From NCBI RefSeq assembly GCF_051859025.1, contig NZ_JBHYGL010000001.1:930001-994000 (forward strand): a stretch of 64,000 bases of DNA, read 5' to 3'. The stretch is from Falsiroseomonas sp051859025. GTDB taxonomy: Bacteria > Pseudomonadota > Alphaproteobacteria > Acetobacterales > Acetobacteraceae. Both the position numbers and the translations under genes were made by a program. Positions 41,339 to 49,292 of this stretch are shown here, in pieces. The stretch's first letter is position 1; each line of letters starts with the position of its first letter. The notes beneath the pieces were generated by a model, which had not been told where the DNA came from, did no database searches, and was given only the letters and a program-made list of their open reading frames with translations.

Positions 41339-42625
41339 TCAGCCGGCGGGGTGCAGGATCTCGGCGCCGCCCATCCAGGGGCGCAGCACTTCCGGCACCA
41401 GGACCGATCCATCTTCCTGCTGGAAGGTCTCCAGCACCGCGATCAGGGCACGGCCCACGGCCACGCCGCTGCCGTTCAGCGTGTGCAGGAATTCGGTGCC
41501 TTTGGCTCCCCCTTGGGCCGCCGCGGGGCGGTAGCGCGCATCCATGCGCCGCCCCTGGAAATCCCGGCAGTTGGAGCAGGAGGAGATCTCCCGCCAGGCC
41601 TGCTGGCCGGGCAGCCAGACCTCCAGGTCATAGGTCCTGGCCGCGCCGAAGCCGGTATCGCCGGCGGAGAGCATGATGCGCCGCCAGGTCAGGCCGAGTT
41701 CCGTCAGCACCCGCTCCGCGCAGGCGGTCATGCGTTCATGCTCCGCCGCGCTGTCCTGCGGCAGGCAGATGGAGACCAGTTCCACCTTCGGGAACTGGTG
41801 CTGGCGGAGCATCCCGCGGGTGTCGCGGCCGGCGGAACCGGCCTCGCTCCGGAAGCAGGGGGAGAGTGCGGTGAAGCGCAGCGGCAGCGCCGATTCGGCC
41901 AGGATCTCGCCCCGCACCAGATTGGTCAGCGGCACTTCCGCGGTCGGGATCAGCCAGCGGCCATCGGTGGTGCGGAACAGATCCTCGCTGAACTTCGGCA
42001 GCTGGCCGGTGCCATACATGGTCGCGTCATTGACCAGCAGCGGGACGGAGACCTCCGTATAGCCGTGCTGTTCCGTGTGCAGGTTCAGCATCCACTGGCC
42101 CAGCGCGCGTTCCAGCCGCGCGAGCGGCCCGCGCAGGATGGTGAAGCGCGCGCCGGCCAGCTTGGCGGCGTTGCCGAAGTCCATCCCGAAGGCTTCGCCC
42201 AGCTCGAAATGCTGCTTCGGCGTGAAGGCGAAATTGGCCGGGGCGCCATGGGTGTGGAGGACGACATTGGCGCTCTCGTCCAGGCCCTCCGGCACCTCCG
42301 AATCCAGCACATTGGGCAGGGCGGCCAGCAGGGCGTCGCGCGCGGCCTCATGCACTTCCGGCGTCGCGGCGGCGGCGGCATCGACGGCGGCCTTCACCTC
42401 GGCCTTCAGCCGCTCGGCCTCGGCCGCCTCGCCGCGCTTCATGGCGGCGCCAATCTGGCGGGACAGCTCGTTGCGGGTGGTCTGGGCGGCCTGGGTGATG
42501 CGAATGGCCTCGACGCGGAGGTCATCGAGGCGCAGCGCCTCCGCCGCCGCGGGGGGCGCGCCGCGGCGGGCGAGCGCGGCGTCGAAGGCGGCGGGGTTGG
42601 CGCGCACCAGCTTGATGTCATGCAT
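41339..42625 (-). CDS. serS: Seryl-tRNA synthetase
   Basis: SerS charges tRNA-Ser. The 428-residue class II synthetase begins with the usual MHDIKLVRANPAAFDAALAR and a long N-terminal coiled coil (about residues 30-105) that clamps the tRNA arm. The catalytic core has YTEVSVPLLVNDATMYGTGQ (motif 1 area), LSPCFRSEAGSAGRDTRGML with the motif 2 Arg, and the motif 3 region NGSGVAVGRALIAVLETFQ. It follows tatC by 95 bases, as in other alphaproteobacteria (tatABC-serS). The downstream surE gene often found next is absent. Confidence 0.97.
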   Translation of the reverse strand: MHDIKLVRANPAAFDAALARRGAPPAAAEALRLDDLRVEAIRITQAAQTTRNELSRQIGAAMKRGEAAEAERLKAEVKAAVDAAAAATPEVHEAARDALLAALPNVLDSEVPEGLDESANVVLHTHGAPANFAFTPKQHFELGEAFGMDFGNAAKLAGARFTILRGPLARLERALGQWMLNLHTEQHGYTEVSVPLLVNDATMYGTGQLPKFSEDLFRTTDGRWLIPTAEVPLTNLVRGEILAESALPLRFTALSPCFRSEAGSAGRDTRGMLRQHQFPKVELVSICLPQDSAAEHERMTACAERVLTELGLTWRRIMLSAGDTGFGAARTYDLEVWLPGQQAWREISSCSNCRDFQGRRMDARYRPAAAQGGAKGTEFLHTLNGSGVAVGRALIAVLETFQQEDGSVLVPEVLRPWMGGAEILHPAG

Positions 42626-42657
42626 GGTCGGCAGCCCCTCCCTGGGGCGTCACTGCA

Positions 42658-42689
42658 AGGAAGCGAAGGCGGCGAGGAAGCGAAGGCGG
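42658..42689. repeat. Direct repeat in the serS leader
   Basis: AGGAAGCGAAGGCGG occurs at 42658-42672 and again at 42675-42689 (period 17), in the 95-base gap between tatC and serS. Its purpose is unclear. Confidence 0.55.
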
Positions 42690-42720
42690 GATGGGGGCCT
42701 GCGCCCCCCGGAAGCCCGCT

Positions 42721-43518
42721 TCAACTCATCGTCTCGTCCTTCGGCGGCTTCGGCGTCATCCACAGCGCGGCCAGGATCGACAGTTCGTAGAGGATGATCA
42801 GCGGCACCGCCAAGCCGATCTGGCTGATGATGTCGGGCGGCGTGATGATGGCGGCGACGACGAACATGCCGACGATGGCGTAGCGGCGGCCCTTGCGCAG
42901 CCCCTCCACGCTGAGGATGCCGACCTTGACCATCAGCGTCAGCGCCACGGGCAGCTGGAAGGCAATGCCGAAGGCCAGGATCATGTGCATGACCAGCGAC
43001 AGGTATTCGCTGACCTTGGCCTCCAACTGGATCGGGATGGACCCCGCATCGGCCGGCGTTTCGAAGGAGATGAAGAACTTCCACGCCAGCGGGAAGATGA
43101 AATAGTAGGCCAGCGCCGCGCCGGCGAGGAACAGGAAGGGCGAGGCGACAAGGAAGGGCATGATCGCCTTCTTCTCGCTCCGGTACAGGCCAGGTGCGAT
43201 GAACAGCCAGAGCTGCGTCGCCCACATCGGGAAGCTGAAGAAGGTGGCGCCGAAAAAGGCGACCTTCAGGTAGGTGAAGAAGGCCTCGTACAGCGCGGTG
43301 AAGATCATCCGGCGGTCCTGGCCGCCGGATTGCGCGTGCAGGATGTCCGCCAGCGGCGCGGCAAGGAAGCCGTAGATCTGCGTCGAGAAATAGTAGCAGA
43401 CGGCGAAGGCGATGATGAAGGCGCCGATCGACCACATGAGCCGCGTGCGCAGCTCCATGAGGTGCTCGATCAACGGCATCGGCTTGTCGTCGATCTGGTC
43501 TTCCGGATCACGCGGCAC
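42721..43518 (-). CDS. tatC: Twin-arginine translocase subunit TatC
   Basis: TatC is the receptor subunit of the Tat pathway for folded proteins in the inner membrane. The 265-residue protein starts with a polar cytoplasmic end (DDKPMPLIEHLMELRTRLMW, the signature for signal-peptide binding, about residues 10-29). It has six predicted helices, the FFTYLKVAFFGATFFSFPMW region and a conserved Glu-rich loop near PLAWKFFISFE. The start is 17 bases after the tatB stop. It belongs to the scpAB-tat-serS run; tatA itself is not in the locus. Confidence 0.97.
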   Translation of the reverse strand: MPRDPEDQIDDKPMPLIEHLMELRTRLMWSIGAFIIAFAVCYYFSTQIYGFLAAPLADILHAQSGGQDRRMIFTALYEAFFTYLKVAFFGATFFSFPMWATQLWLFIAPGLYRSEKKAIMPFLVASPFLFLAGAALAYYFIFPLAWKFFISFETPADAGSIPIQLEAKVSEYLSLVMHMILAFGIAFQLPVALTLMVKVGILSVEGLRKGRRYAIVGMFVVAAIITPPDIISQIGLAVPLIILYELSILAALWMTPKPPKDETMS

Positions 43519-43535
43519 GGGGGGGATCCGTTATC

Positions 43536-44129
43536 TCAGGCTGCGGAAGGGGGCGGCGCGGGAGGCGTCGCAGGCGTCGCCGTGGCGACGGGGGCCGGCG
43601 GCGGCGCCACGGTGGCCACAGGCGGGACCGAGGCCGGCGGCACGAAGGCGGGCGGCACCACGGCGGCGGGCGGCGGCGGCGGTTCCGGCAGCGGCGGCAG
43701 GGTGCCGGGCGGCACGAAGGCCGGTGCGGCGGGCGGCGGCGGCGCTGCGGGCATGGCATCGGGCGGCGGCGTCACGGCGGCGCCATGGACGGAATCGGTG
43801 CCGCCATTGGGGCTGAACGCATCCCGCAGCGGGTTGCCGATCGGGTCTTCCGTGAAGGTCTTGCGGATCGACCCGTCCTTGTCGATCTCCTTCTCCACGA
43901 TGTCGCGGACGTTGAAGTTGCGGATCTCGTTGATCGAGTTCCGCACGTCATCCAGCTTCGCCTCGCGCACCACCTCATCCACCTGGCCCTGGAACTCCCC
44001 GGCCATGCGGCGGAGCTTCTGGATACCCTTGGCGATGCCGCGCACGGCATCAGGCAGGTCCTTGGGGCCGATAACGACCACCGCGACCACCGCGATCAGC
44101 GCGAGTTCGGACCAGTCGAGACCGAGCAT
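43536..44129 (-). CDS. tatB: Twin-arginine translocase subunit TatB
   Basis: TatB forms the substrate receptor with TatC. The 197-residue protein begins MLGLDWSELALIAVVAVVVI with one short membrane helix, the GPKDLPDAVRGIAKGIQKLR hinge and a long amphipathic helix (about residues 20-60). EFQGQVDEVVREAKLDDV is diagnostic of TatB rather than TatA. The last 90 residues are a Pro/Ala-rich low-complexity tail, common in alphaproteobacteria. TatA would normally be encoded just upstream, but the space is taken by an ABC ATPase gene 103 bases away. Confidence 0.95.
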   Translation of the reverse strand: MLGLDWSELALIAVVAVVVIGPKDLPDAVRGIAKGIQKLRRMAGEFQGQVDEVVREAKLDDVRNSINEIRNFNVRDIVEKEIDKDGSIRKTFTEDPIGNPLRDAFSPNGGTDSVHGAAVTPPPDAMPAAPPPPAAPAFVPPGTLPPLPEPPPPPAAVVPPAFVPPASVPPVATVAPPPAPVATATPATPPAPPPSAA

Positions 44130-44232
44130 TCTTCCCCATTCCCGCGCCGAGCATCGTGCCGGCCTGCGGGCCCATCCCGTTAGCAGGATCGCCGCGTCGC
44201 GCCAATCCGGCGGCGACCACCCCGTGCCTTAT

Positions 44233-45330
44233 CTAGGGAGCCTCGGCCGGGAATACGAAGGCCCGTTGCGGATCCATCGCGACGGAAACCCTCTCACCCC
44301 GCGCCAGCCAGATCCCGGGCGGCAGCCTGGCATGCAGGTGCAGCAGCGCCCCCTGCCCGTCCGGCACCGCCAGATGCACCAGCGTGGTGGCGCCGAGCAG
44401 CCGGCAGGCCTCCACCTCCGCCACCGCGCCGCAGCCGGAAAGATCGCCGGCCAGCGGTGCGGCGGGGCCATCGGCGGAAGGCGCCGTCATCACCCGCAGC
44501 CCCTCCGGCCGCAGCAGCACCTGCACGGGCATGTTGCCGAGCGCGGCGGGGGCCGGGACGGTGCCGATCGGCGTTTCCGCCCGCCCCGCATGGACCCGCG
44601 CGGGCAGCACGTTCACCTCCCCCAGGAAGGTCGCGACGAATCGGCTGGCGGGGGTCAGGTAGAGGTCGGTGGGGGTGCCGAGTTGTTCGATCTGCCCCGC
44701 ATTCATCAGCGCGATGCGGTCGGCCATGAACATCGCCTCCTCCGCGTCATGCGTCACGATCAGCGTCGCGATGCCGGCTTCCTGGAGGACATGGAGCGTG
44801 TCGTCCCGCACCTGTTCGCGCAGCCGGGCATCGAGGCTGGCGAAGGCCTCGTCCAGCAGCAGCACGGAAGGGCGCGGCGCCAGGGCGCGGGCCAGCGCCA
44901 CCCGCTGCTGCTGGCCGCCGGAGAGCATGTGCGGCCAGGCGGCGGCGAAACCCTCCAGCCCCACGCGCGCCAGCGCATCCATGATCCGCCATTTCCGCTG
45001 CCCGCGCGGGATGAAGCGGAGCCCGAAGGCGACGTTCTCCTCCACCGTCAAATGCGGGAACAGCGCGTAGTCCTGGAACACGAATCCGACGCCCCGGCCT
45101 TCCGGCGGCGTCTCCCGCCCGGGCTCCGCGATCAACTGCCCGCCCAGCGTGATGCGCCCGGCCTGGAGGGGTTCGAGCCCCGAGGCCAGGCGCAGCAGCG
45201 TGGTCTTGCCGCAGCCCGACGGGCCGAGCAGGCAGACGATCTCCCCGGGCCCGACATCGAGGTCGAGGCCCCGCAGCACCTGGCCGCGTTCGGGATAGGA
45301 ATGGGAGACGCCCTCGAATCGAATACTCAA
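44233..45330 (-). CDS. ABC transporter ATP-binding protein (Fe3+/spermidine-type, orphan)
   Basis: This 365-residue ATPase resembles FbpC/PotA of ferric-iron or polyamine importers. It has LLGPSGCGKTTLLRLASG (Walker A, about residue 36), a Q-loop FVFQDYALFPHLTVEENVAFG, signature LSGGQQQRVALARALAPRPS, Walker B VLLLDEAFASLD and the switch His in LIVTHDAEEAMFMADR. A C-terminal TOBE-like domain from about residue 250 (RPEGLRVMTAPSADG) is present. No permease or receptor gene is linked. Its start overlaps the scpB stop by four bases, so it is expressed from the scp operon, in the slot usually held by tatA. Confidence 0.92.
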   Translation of the reverse strand: MSIRFEGVSHSYPERGQVLRGLDLDVGPGEIVCLLGPSGCGKTTLLRLASGLEPLQAGRITLGGQLIAEPGRETPPEGRGVGFVFQDYALFPHLTVEENVAFGLRFIPRGQRKWRIMDALARVGLEGFAAAWPHMLSGGQQQRVALARALAPRPSVLLLDEAFASLDARLREQVRDDTLHVLQEAGIATLIVTHDAEEAMFMADRIALMNAGQIEQLGTPTDLYLTPASRFVATFLGEVNVLPARVHAGRAETPIGTVPAPAALGNMPVQVLLRPEGLRVMTAPSADGPAAPLAGDLSGCGAVAEVEACRLLGATTLVHLAVPDGQGALLHLHARLPPGIWLARGERVSVAMDPQRAFVFPAEAP

Positions 45331-45983
45331 GGGGTTGGGGCCTCGTCCGGCGGCTCGCCCGGCTCCTTCGGCGCCAGCATCGCGGCCAGCAGCGGCATGG
45401 CGGCGTCGGCGCTGACCAATTCCTCCCGCCGCGGCAGGTCGCGCAGCGACTTCAGGCCGAACTGTTCCAGGAAGCGCGTGGTCGTGCCCCAGAGCGTCGG
45501 GCGGCCCGGCACCTCCCGCTGCCCGCGCGGTGCGACGAGCCCGTGTTCCAGCAGCGATTCGAGGGTGGTCTGGGACAGGCTGGCGCCGCGGATCTCCTCG
45601 ATCTCCGCCCGCGTCACGGGCTGGTGCCAGGCGATCACGGCCAAAGCCTCCATCGCCGCGCGGGGCAGGCGCTTCGGCACCTCCACCACCCGCGTCAGGG
45701 CGGGCGCCAGTTCGGGCGCGGTGCGCAGCGCGAAGCCGCCGGCGACTTCCGTCAATGTCACGCCGCGGCCATCCAGCAGGATCGCGAGTTCGGCCAGCAC
45801 GGCATCCGCGGCCTGGCCTTCCGGCAGCACCTGCTGCAGCCGGTTGGGCGCGAGGGGCCGGTCGGTGGCGAAGAGAAGGGCCTCGGCGATGCGGATCGCC
45901 TCCGCCGAGACGACGGGCGGCGGTTCGATCGCGTCGGGAACCACCAGGGGGTCCCCCCCCTCCTCCTCAGGCGGCACGCACAT
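45327..45983 (-). CDS. scpB: Segregation and condensation protein B
   Basis: ScpB works with ScpA and SMC in chromosome condensation. The 218-residue protein has two winged-helix domains: IRIAEALLFATDRPLAPNRL near residue 31 and AAMEALAVIAWHQPVTRAEI (about residue 110) with the family hallmark RGASLSQTTLESLLEHGLV and GRPTLWGTTTRFLEQFGLK. It overlaps scpA by 17 bases. The N-terminal codons contain a run of eight G on the coding strand (45953-45960), a possible slippage spot, and an alternative start just inside is conceivable. Confidence 0.95.
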   Translation of the reverse strand: MCVPPEEEGGDPLVVPDAIEPPPVVSAEAIRIAEALLFATDRPLAPNRLQQVLPEGQAADAVLAELAILLDGRGVTLTEVAGGFALRTAPELAPALTRVVEVPKRLPRAAMEALAVIAWHQPVTRAEIEEIRGASLSQTTLESLLEHGLVAPRGQREVPGRPTLWGTTTRFLEQFGLKSLRDLPRREELVSADAAMPLLAAMLAPKEPGEPPDEAPTP

Positions 45984-46740
45984 CCCGCTGACCCTCCACG
46001 GCCTCCGCCCGGCGCAGCAGGATGGGGCCGAAGGCCCGGTCCTGGCGCAGTTCCAGCGCGCCGCCGCGCGCCATCTCCAAGCCCGCGATCAGCGTGCTGG
46101 CAAGGGCCGCGCGGCGCTCCACGGGGTCGAGCGCCTCATCCTCCGGCATGAATCGCTGCAGCACGGCCCAGGAGGGCAATTCGCCCAGCACCTGGGTCAG
46201 GCGCTGGATCGCCTCCTGCACCGTGAACAGCTTTCTCGGCTTCGGCTGATAGGGGCGCATGGCCAGCGCGCGACGACGGGCGGCCGCATAGGCCTGGCAG
46301 AGGCTGGCGAGGTCGGCGCGGATGCCGGAGCGATCCTCGACCGTCAGGCTTTCCGGCGCGCCGCGGGCGAAGACGTCGCGGCCGAGCTGGGGGCGGGCCT
46401 GGAGCCAGGCGGCGCCGGCGCGCATCGCCTCAAGCTCCGCCAGCCGGTCGGTCAGCCGGGCGGCCAGGGCCTCGGGGTCCTCCTGCTCCGCCGCTTCCTC
46501 CTTCGGCAGCAGCAGGCGGGATTTCAGCCAGGCGAGCCAGGCGGCCATGACGAGCCATTCCGCCTGCAATTCCAGCCGCATGCCGCGCGCCTGGTCGATG
46601 ACGGCCAGGTACTGGTCCACCAGCGCCACGATGGAGATGTTGGCGATGTCGAGCTTCTGCGACCGCGCGAGGTCCAGCAGCAGGTCGAGCGGCCCTTCAT
46701 ACCCATCCAGCCGGAGATGCAGCACCGGATCCGCCATCAT
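45967..46740 (-). CDS. scpA: Segregation and condensation protein A
   Basis: ScpA is the kleisin that bridges the SMC heads in bacterial condensin. The 257-residue protein opens with LRLDGYEGPLDLLLDLARSQ (about residue 8), the SMC-neck binding helix, LDIANISIVALVDQYLAVID and MAAWLAWLKSRLLLP, and ends with a winged helix (FTVQEAIQRLTQVLGELPSW). The ATG at 46740 overlaps the M50 protease stop (TGATG). The downstream gene is scpB, the invariant partner. Confidence 0.96.
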   Translation of the reverse strand: MMADPVLHLRLDGYEGPLDLLLDLARSQKLDIANISIVALVDQYLAVIDQARGMRLELQAEWLVMAAWLAWLKSRLLLPKEEAAEQEDPEALAARLTDRLAELEAMRAGAAWLQARPQLGRDVFARGAPESLTVEDRSGIRADLASLCQAYAAARRRALAMRPYQPKPRKLFTVQEAIQRLTQVLGELPSWAVLQRFMPEDEALDPVERRAALASTLIAGLEMARGGALELRQDRAFGPILLRRAEAVEGQRDVRAA

Positions 46741-47444
46741 CACCCCCCGTGGCCGGCCAGCATGAACATGAATCGCAGCACCGGCAGGGCCACGTTGCGG
46801 ATCAGCGCCCCCAGCGGGTCGAACCCCGTGATGAGGTGCGGCAGGATGAAGATCAGGCCGATGACGATCAGCAGGCCGAATCGCTCCGTGCTTGCCACCG
46901 CGCGCGCCAGCGGGGCCGGCAGGATGCCGACCAGGATGCGCCCGCCATCGAGGGGCGGCAGCGGCAGCAGGTTGAAGCAGGCGAGAATCACGTTGTAGAG
47001 CATGCTCAATGCGATGAAGCGGAGCAGCCATTCCGTGCCGTCTTCCGGCAGCGAATCGGACAGCGCCGTCACCCCATGGGCGGCCAGGCCGAAGCCCCAG
47101 GCAAGCGCGAAATTGATGGCCGGGCCGGCGGCCGCCACCAGCACCATGCCCCAGCGCGGGTTGCGCAGCCGCCAGACATTCACCGGCACGGGCTTCGCCC
47201 AGCCGAACATCGCCTCCACCCGCCCGATGGTCAGCAGTTGCGACACCAGCAGGAAGGCCGGCAGCAGGATGGTGCCGACCATGTCGATGTGGCGGATCGG
47301 GTTGAGGCTGACGCGCCCCATCCGCGCCGCCGTGTCATCCCCCAGCGCCTTGGCGGCAACGCCATGCGCCGCTTCGTGCAGGGTGATGGCGAGGATCGCG
47401 GCCAGCGCGATCGCCGCGATCTCACCCACCCATTCGCCGGTCAC
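46740..47444 (-). CDS. Site-2-protease family (M50) membrane metallopeptidase
   Basis: This 234-residue inner-membrane protease of the M50 family (S2P/SpoIVFB-like group, without PDZ domain) has the zinc motif HEAAH in LAITLHEAAHGVAAKALGDD (about residue 22) and the third ligand in NLLPLPPLDGGRI (about residue 175), with about five membrane segments. The GTG at 47444 overlaps the nagZ stop by four bases. Such proteins cut single membrane helices of regulators, but the target is unknown. nagZ-M50-scpA order recurs in alphaproteobacteria. Confidence 0.92.
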   Translation of the reverse strand: MTGEWVGEIAAIALAAILAITLHEAAHGVAAKALGDDTAARMGRVSLNPIRHIDMVGTILLPAFLLVSQLLTIGRVEAMFGWAKPVPVNVWRLRNPRWGMVLVAAAGPAINFALAWGFGLAAHGVTALSDSLPEDGTEWLLRFIALSMLYNVILACFNLLPLPPLDGGRILVGILPAPLARAVASTERFGLLIVIGLIFILPHLITGFDPLGALIRNVALPVLRFMFMLAGHGG

Positions 47445-48448
47445 GAGGTGACGGCCAGCAGCGAATCCCGCGCGGCGACCAGCGCGGCGGGGTTGAGCGG
47501 GCGGGCGGCGGCGGCGGTGGCCGCGCGGGCGGCGGCCAGGCGGCGGGAAGCGTGGTCGGACAGCACCGGGCAGGCGGACAGCACCGCGGCGGTTTCCGCC
47601 AGCACCCCCGTGCAATGCAGCACCAGGTCGCAGCCCGCCCGCACCGTGTCCCCGGCCAGGTCGCCGGACAGCCCCGCCATGGCGCCCATGGCCAGATCGT
47701 CCGAGACTAGCACGCCATCGAAGCCGATCTCGCCCCGGATGACGTCCCGGATCAGGGACGGTGACAGCGTGGCGGGCAGCCCTGCGTCCAGCGCGCTGTA
47801 GAGGATATGCGCCGTCATGGCCCAGAGGCCGTCCCCTGCCCCATCGGCGCAGACCAGGCGAAAAGCCTTGATATCCGGGGCCAGGGTGGCGCGGTCGGCC
47901 TCCACCACCGGCAAGGATTCGTGGCTGTCCACGCGGGCGCGGCCATGGCCGGGGATATGCTTGATGACGGGGATGCAGCCGGCCTGGCGCAGCCCGCTGA
48001 TCCAGGCGGCGCTGAGGCGCGCGACCTCCGCCGGATCGGCCGAGAAGGCGCGGTCCCCGATCACCTGGTGCATCCCGGGCAGCCGCAAATCCAGCAGCGG
48101 CGCGCAGACCACGTCGAGCCCGGCCTCCGCGCAGGCCAGGCCGATGAGGGCGGCATTGGCCTCCGCGGTCGTTTCGGGCCGGCCCTCGAAGGTGGCGGCG
48201 GGGGGGAATTCCGGCCAATGCGGCGGGCGGAGACGGGCGACGCGGCCGCCTTCCTGGTCGATGAGGATCGGCGCCTCCGCGCCCAGTTCCTCTCGCAGCG
48301 AATCCGCCAGGGCGCGAAGCTGTGCGGGATTGTCCACGTTGCGGCGGAACAGGATGGCGCCGGCCGGGCGGTGGCGGCGGAACAGCGCCGCTTCCTCCGC
48401 CGAAAGCGCCGTGCCGGCGATGCCGACCACGGCGGCGAGAAGGGTCAT
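47441..48448 (-). CDS. nagZ: Beta-N-acetylhexosaminidase NagZ
   Basis: NagZ removes GlcNAc from recycled muropeptides in the cytoplasm (glycoside hydrolase family 3). The 335-residue protein has APILIDQEGGRVARLRPPHW (about residue 62), KHIPGHGRARVDSHESLPVV containing the general acid/base His in the flexible loop (about residues 165-185), and the nucleophile Asp in GVLVSDDLAMGAM (about residue 245). The ATG at 48448 starts at the fold. It lies seven bases after the SPOR gene and overlaps the M50 gene by four bases. Confidence 0.95.
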   Translation of the reverse strand: MTLLAAVVGIAGTALSAEEAALFRRHRPAGAILFRRNVDNPAQLRALADSLREELGAEAPILIDQEGGRVARLRPPHWPEFPPAATFEGRPETTAEANAALIGLACAEAGLDVVCAPLLDLRLPGMHQVIGDRAFSADPAEVARLSAAWISGLRQAGCIPVIKHIPGHGRARVDSHESLPVVEADRATLAPDIKAFRLVCADGAGDGLWAMTAHILYSALDAGLPATLSPSLIRDVIRGEIGFDGVLVSDDLAMGAMAGLSGDLAGDTVRAGCDLVLHCTGVLAETAAVLSACPVLSDHASRRLAAARAATAAAARPLNPAALVAARDSLLAVTS

Positions 48449-48455
48449 GGAAACC

Positions 48456-49292
48456 TCAGCGGACCGGGATGCAGGTGGCTCCGCGAGCGCGGACCTGTTC
48501 GCAGAATTCGCGCGCCGCATCCTGGTCCGCGAATCCGCCGGTGCGCAGGCGGAAAAGTGGCGACTGGCCGTCGCGGTCGAGACGCGTGACGGCGGGGCTG
48601 CGGCCCTGGAACAGCTCGGGCGCCCGGCGGGCGACGCGATCCCATTCGGCGCGGGCGCTGTCCTCACTGGTCAGGGCGGCGATCTGCACCTGGACACGGC
48701 CCGATCCGGCGGGGCGGGCCGGGGGCGCGACGGTGGCGGCGGCCGGAGCGGCAGGAGGCGTCGCGGCCGGCGGCGTTGCCGGGCGGGCGGGGGCCTGGGC
48801 CGGCGCACCATTGGCCGGGGCGGGAGCCGCCGCGGGGGGCGCGGCCGCGCTGGCGCCCGGCGCATTCTGGCCCGGCACCACCTGGCCCGGCCGCGGCGCG
48901 GGCTGGGGCGGCCAGGTCGGCGCGGGGGCGATCACGGGCGGCGGCGACACGGCGGCGCGCAGGCCGCCGATGTTCGGTGCCTCGGCTTCCGGCGCCAGGC
49001 CCGGCGCGCGGGCGGTCGCGCTACCCGGCGGCCGCGCGCCGGGCCGTTCCAGGACGAGTTCGGATTGGTTGGGAACGCGAAGGCCGCCGGGGTCGCTGGG
49101 GCGGACCTTGAAGGGCCTAGTGTCGGCTTCCACCACCGGGACGCTGCGCTCACTGATTCGCTGGATGGCCCACCACCCCGCCGCGCCGGCGGCGATGAAG
49201 GCCAACACGCCCCCGGCCATGGCGATCATGCGCCATGGCACGGCGGATGCCGGCCGGTGCAGGCGATAGGAAGGCACCATCGCGTCGCTCAT
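48456..49292 (-). CDS. SPOR-domain membrane protein
   Basis: This 278-residue protein has a short cytoplasmic end, one membrane helix (MIAMAGGVLAFIAAGAAGWW, about residues 22-41), a long Pro/Ala-rich periplasmic spacer (about residues 85-195) and a C-terminal SPOR domain (VQVQIAALTSEDSARAEWDR to ARGATCIPVR). SPOR domains bind denuded peptidoglycan glycan at division sites, so a role in cell division is likely. The start overlaps argS by four bases. The argS-SPOR-nagZ order is a stable alphaproteobacterial arrangement. Confidence 0.92.
   Translation of the reverse strand: MSDAMVPSYRLHRPASAVPWRMIAMAGGVLAFIAAGAAGWWAIQRISERSVPVVEADTRPFKVRPSDPGGLRVPNQSELVLERPGARPPGSATARAPGLAPEAEAPNIGGLRAAVSPPPVIAPAPTWPPQPAPRPGQVVPGQNAPGASAAAPPAAAPAPANGAPAQAPARPATPPAATPPAAPAAATVAPPARPAGSGRVQVQIAALTSEDSARAEWDRVARRAPELFQGRSPAVTRLDRDGQSPLFRLRTGGFADQDAAREFCEQVRARGATCIPVR

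Noticed and set aside
42691..46998. A very long open frame (over 1400 codons) on the plus strand across tatC to the M50 gene
   Set aside because: It is antisense to eight well-supported genes. Its composition (His, Gln, Arg, Asp, Gly) is the mirror of GC3-biased codons, not a protein family.
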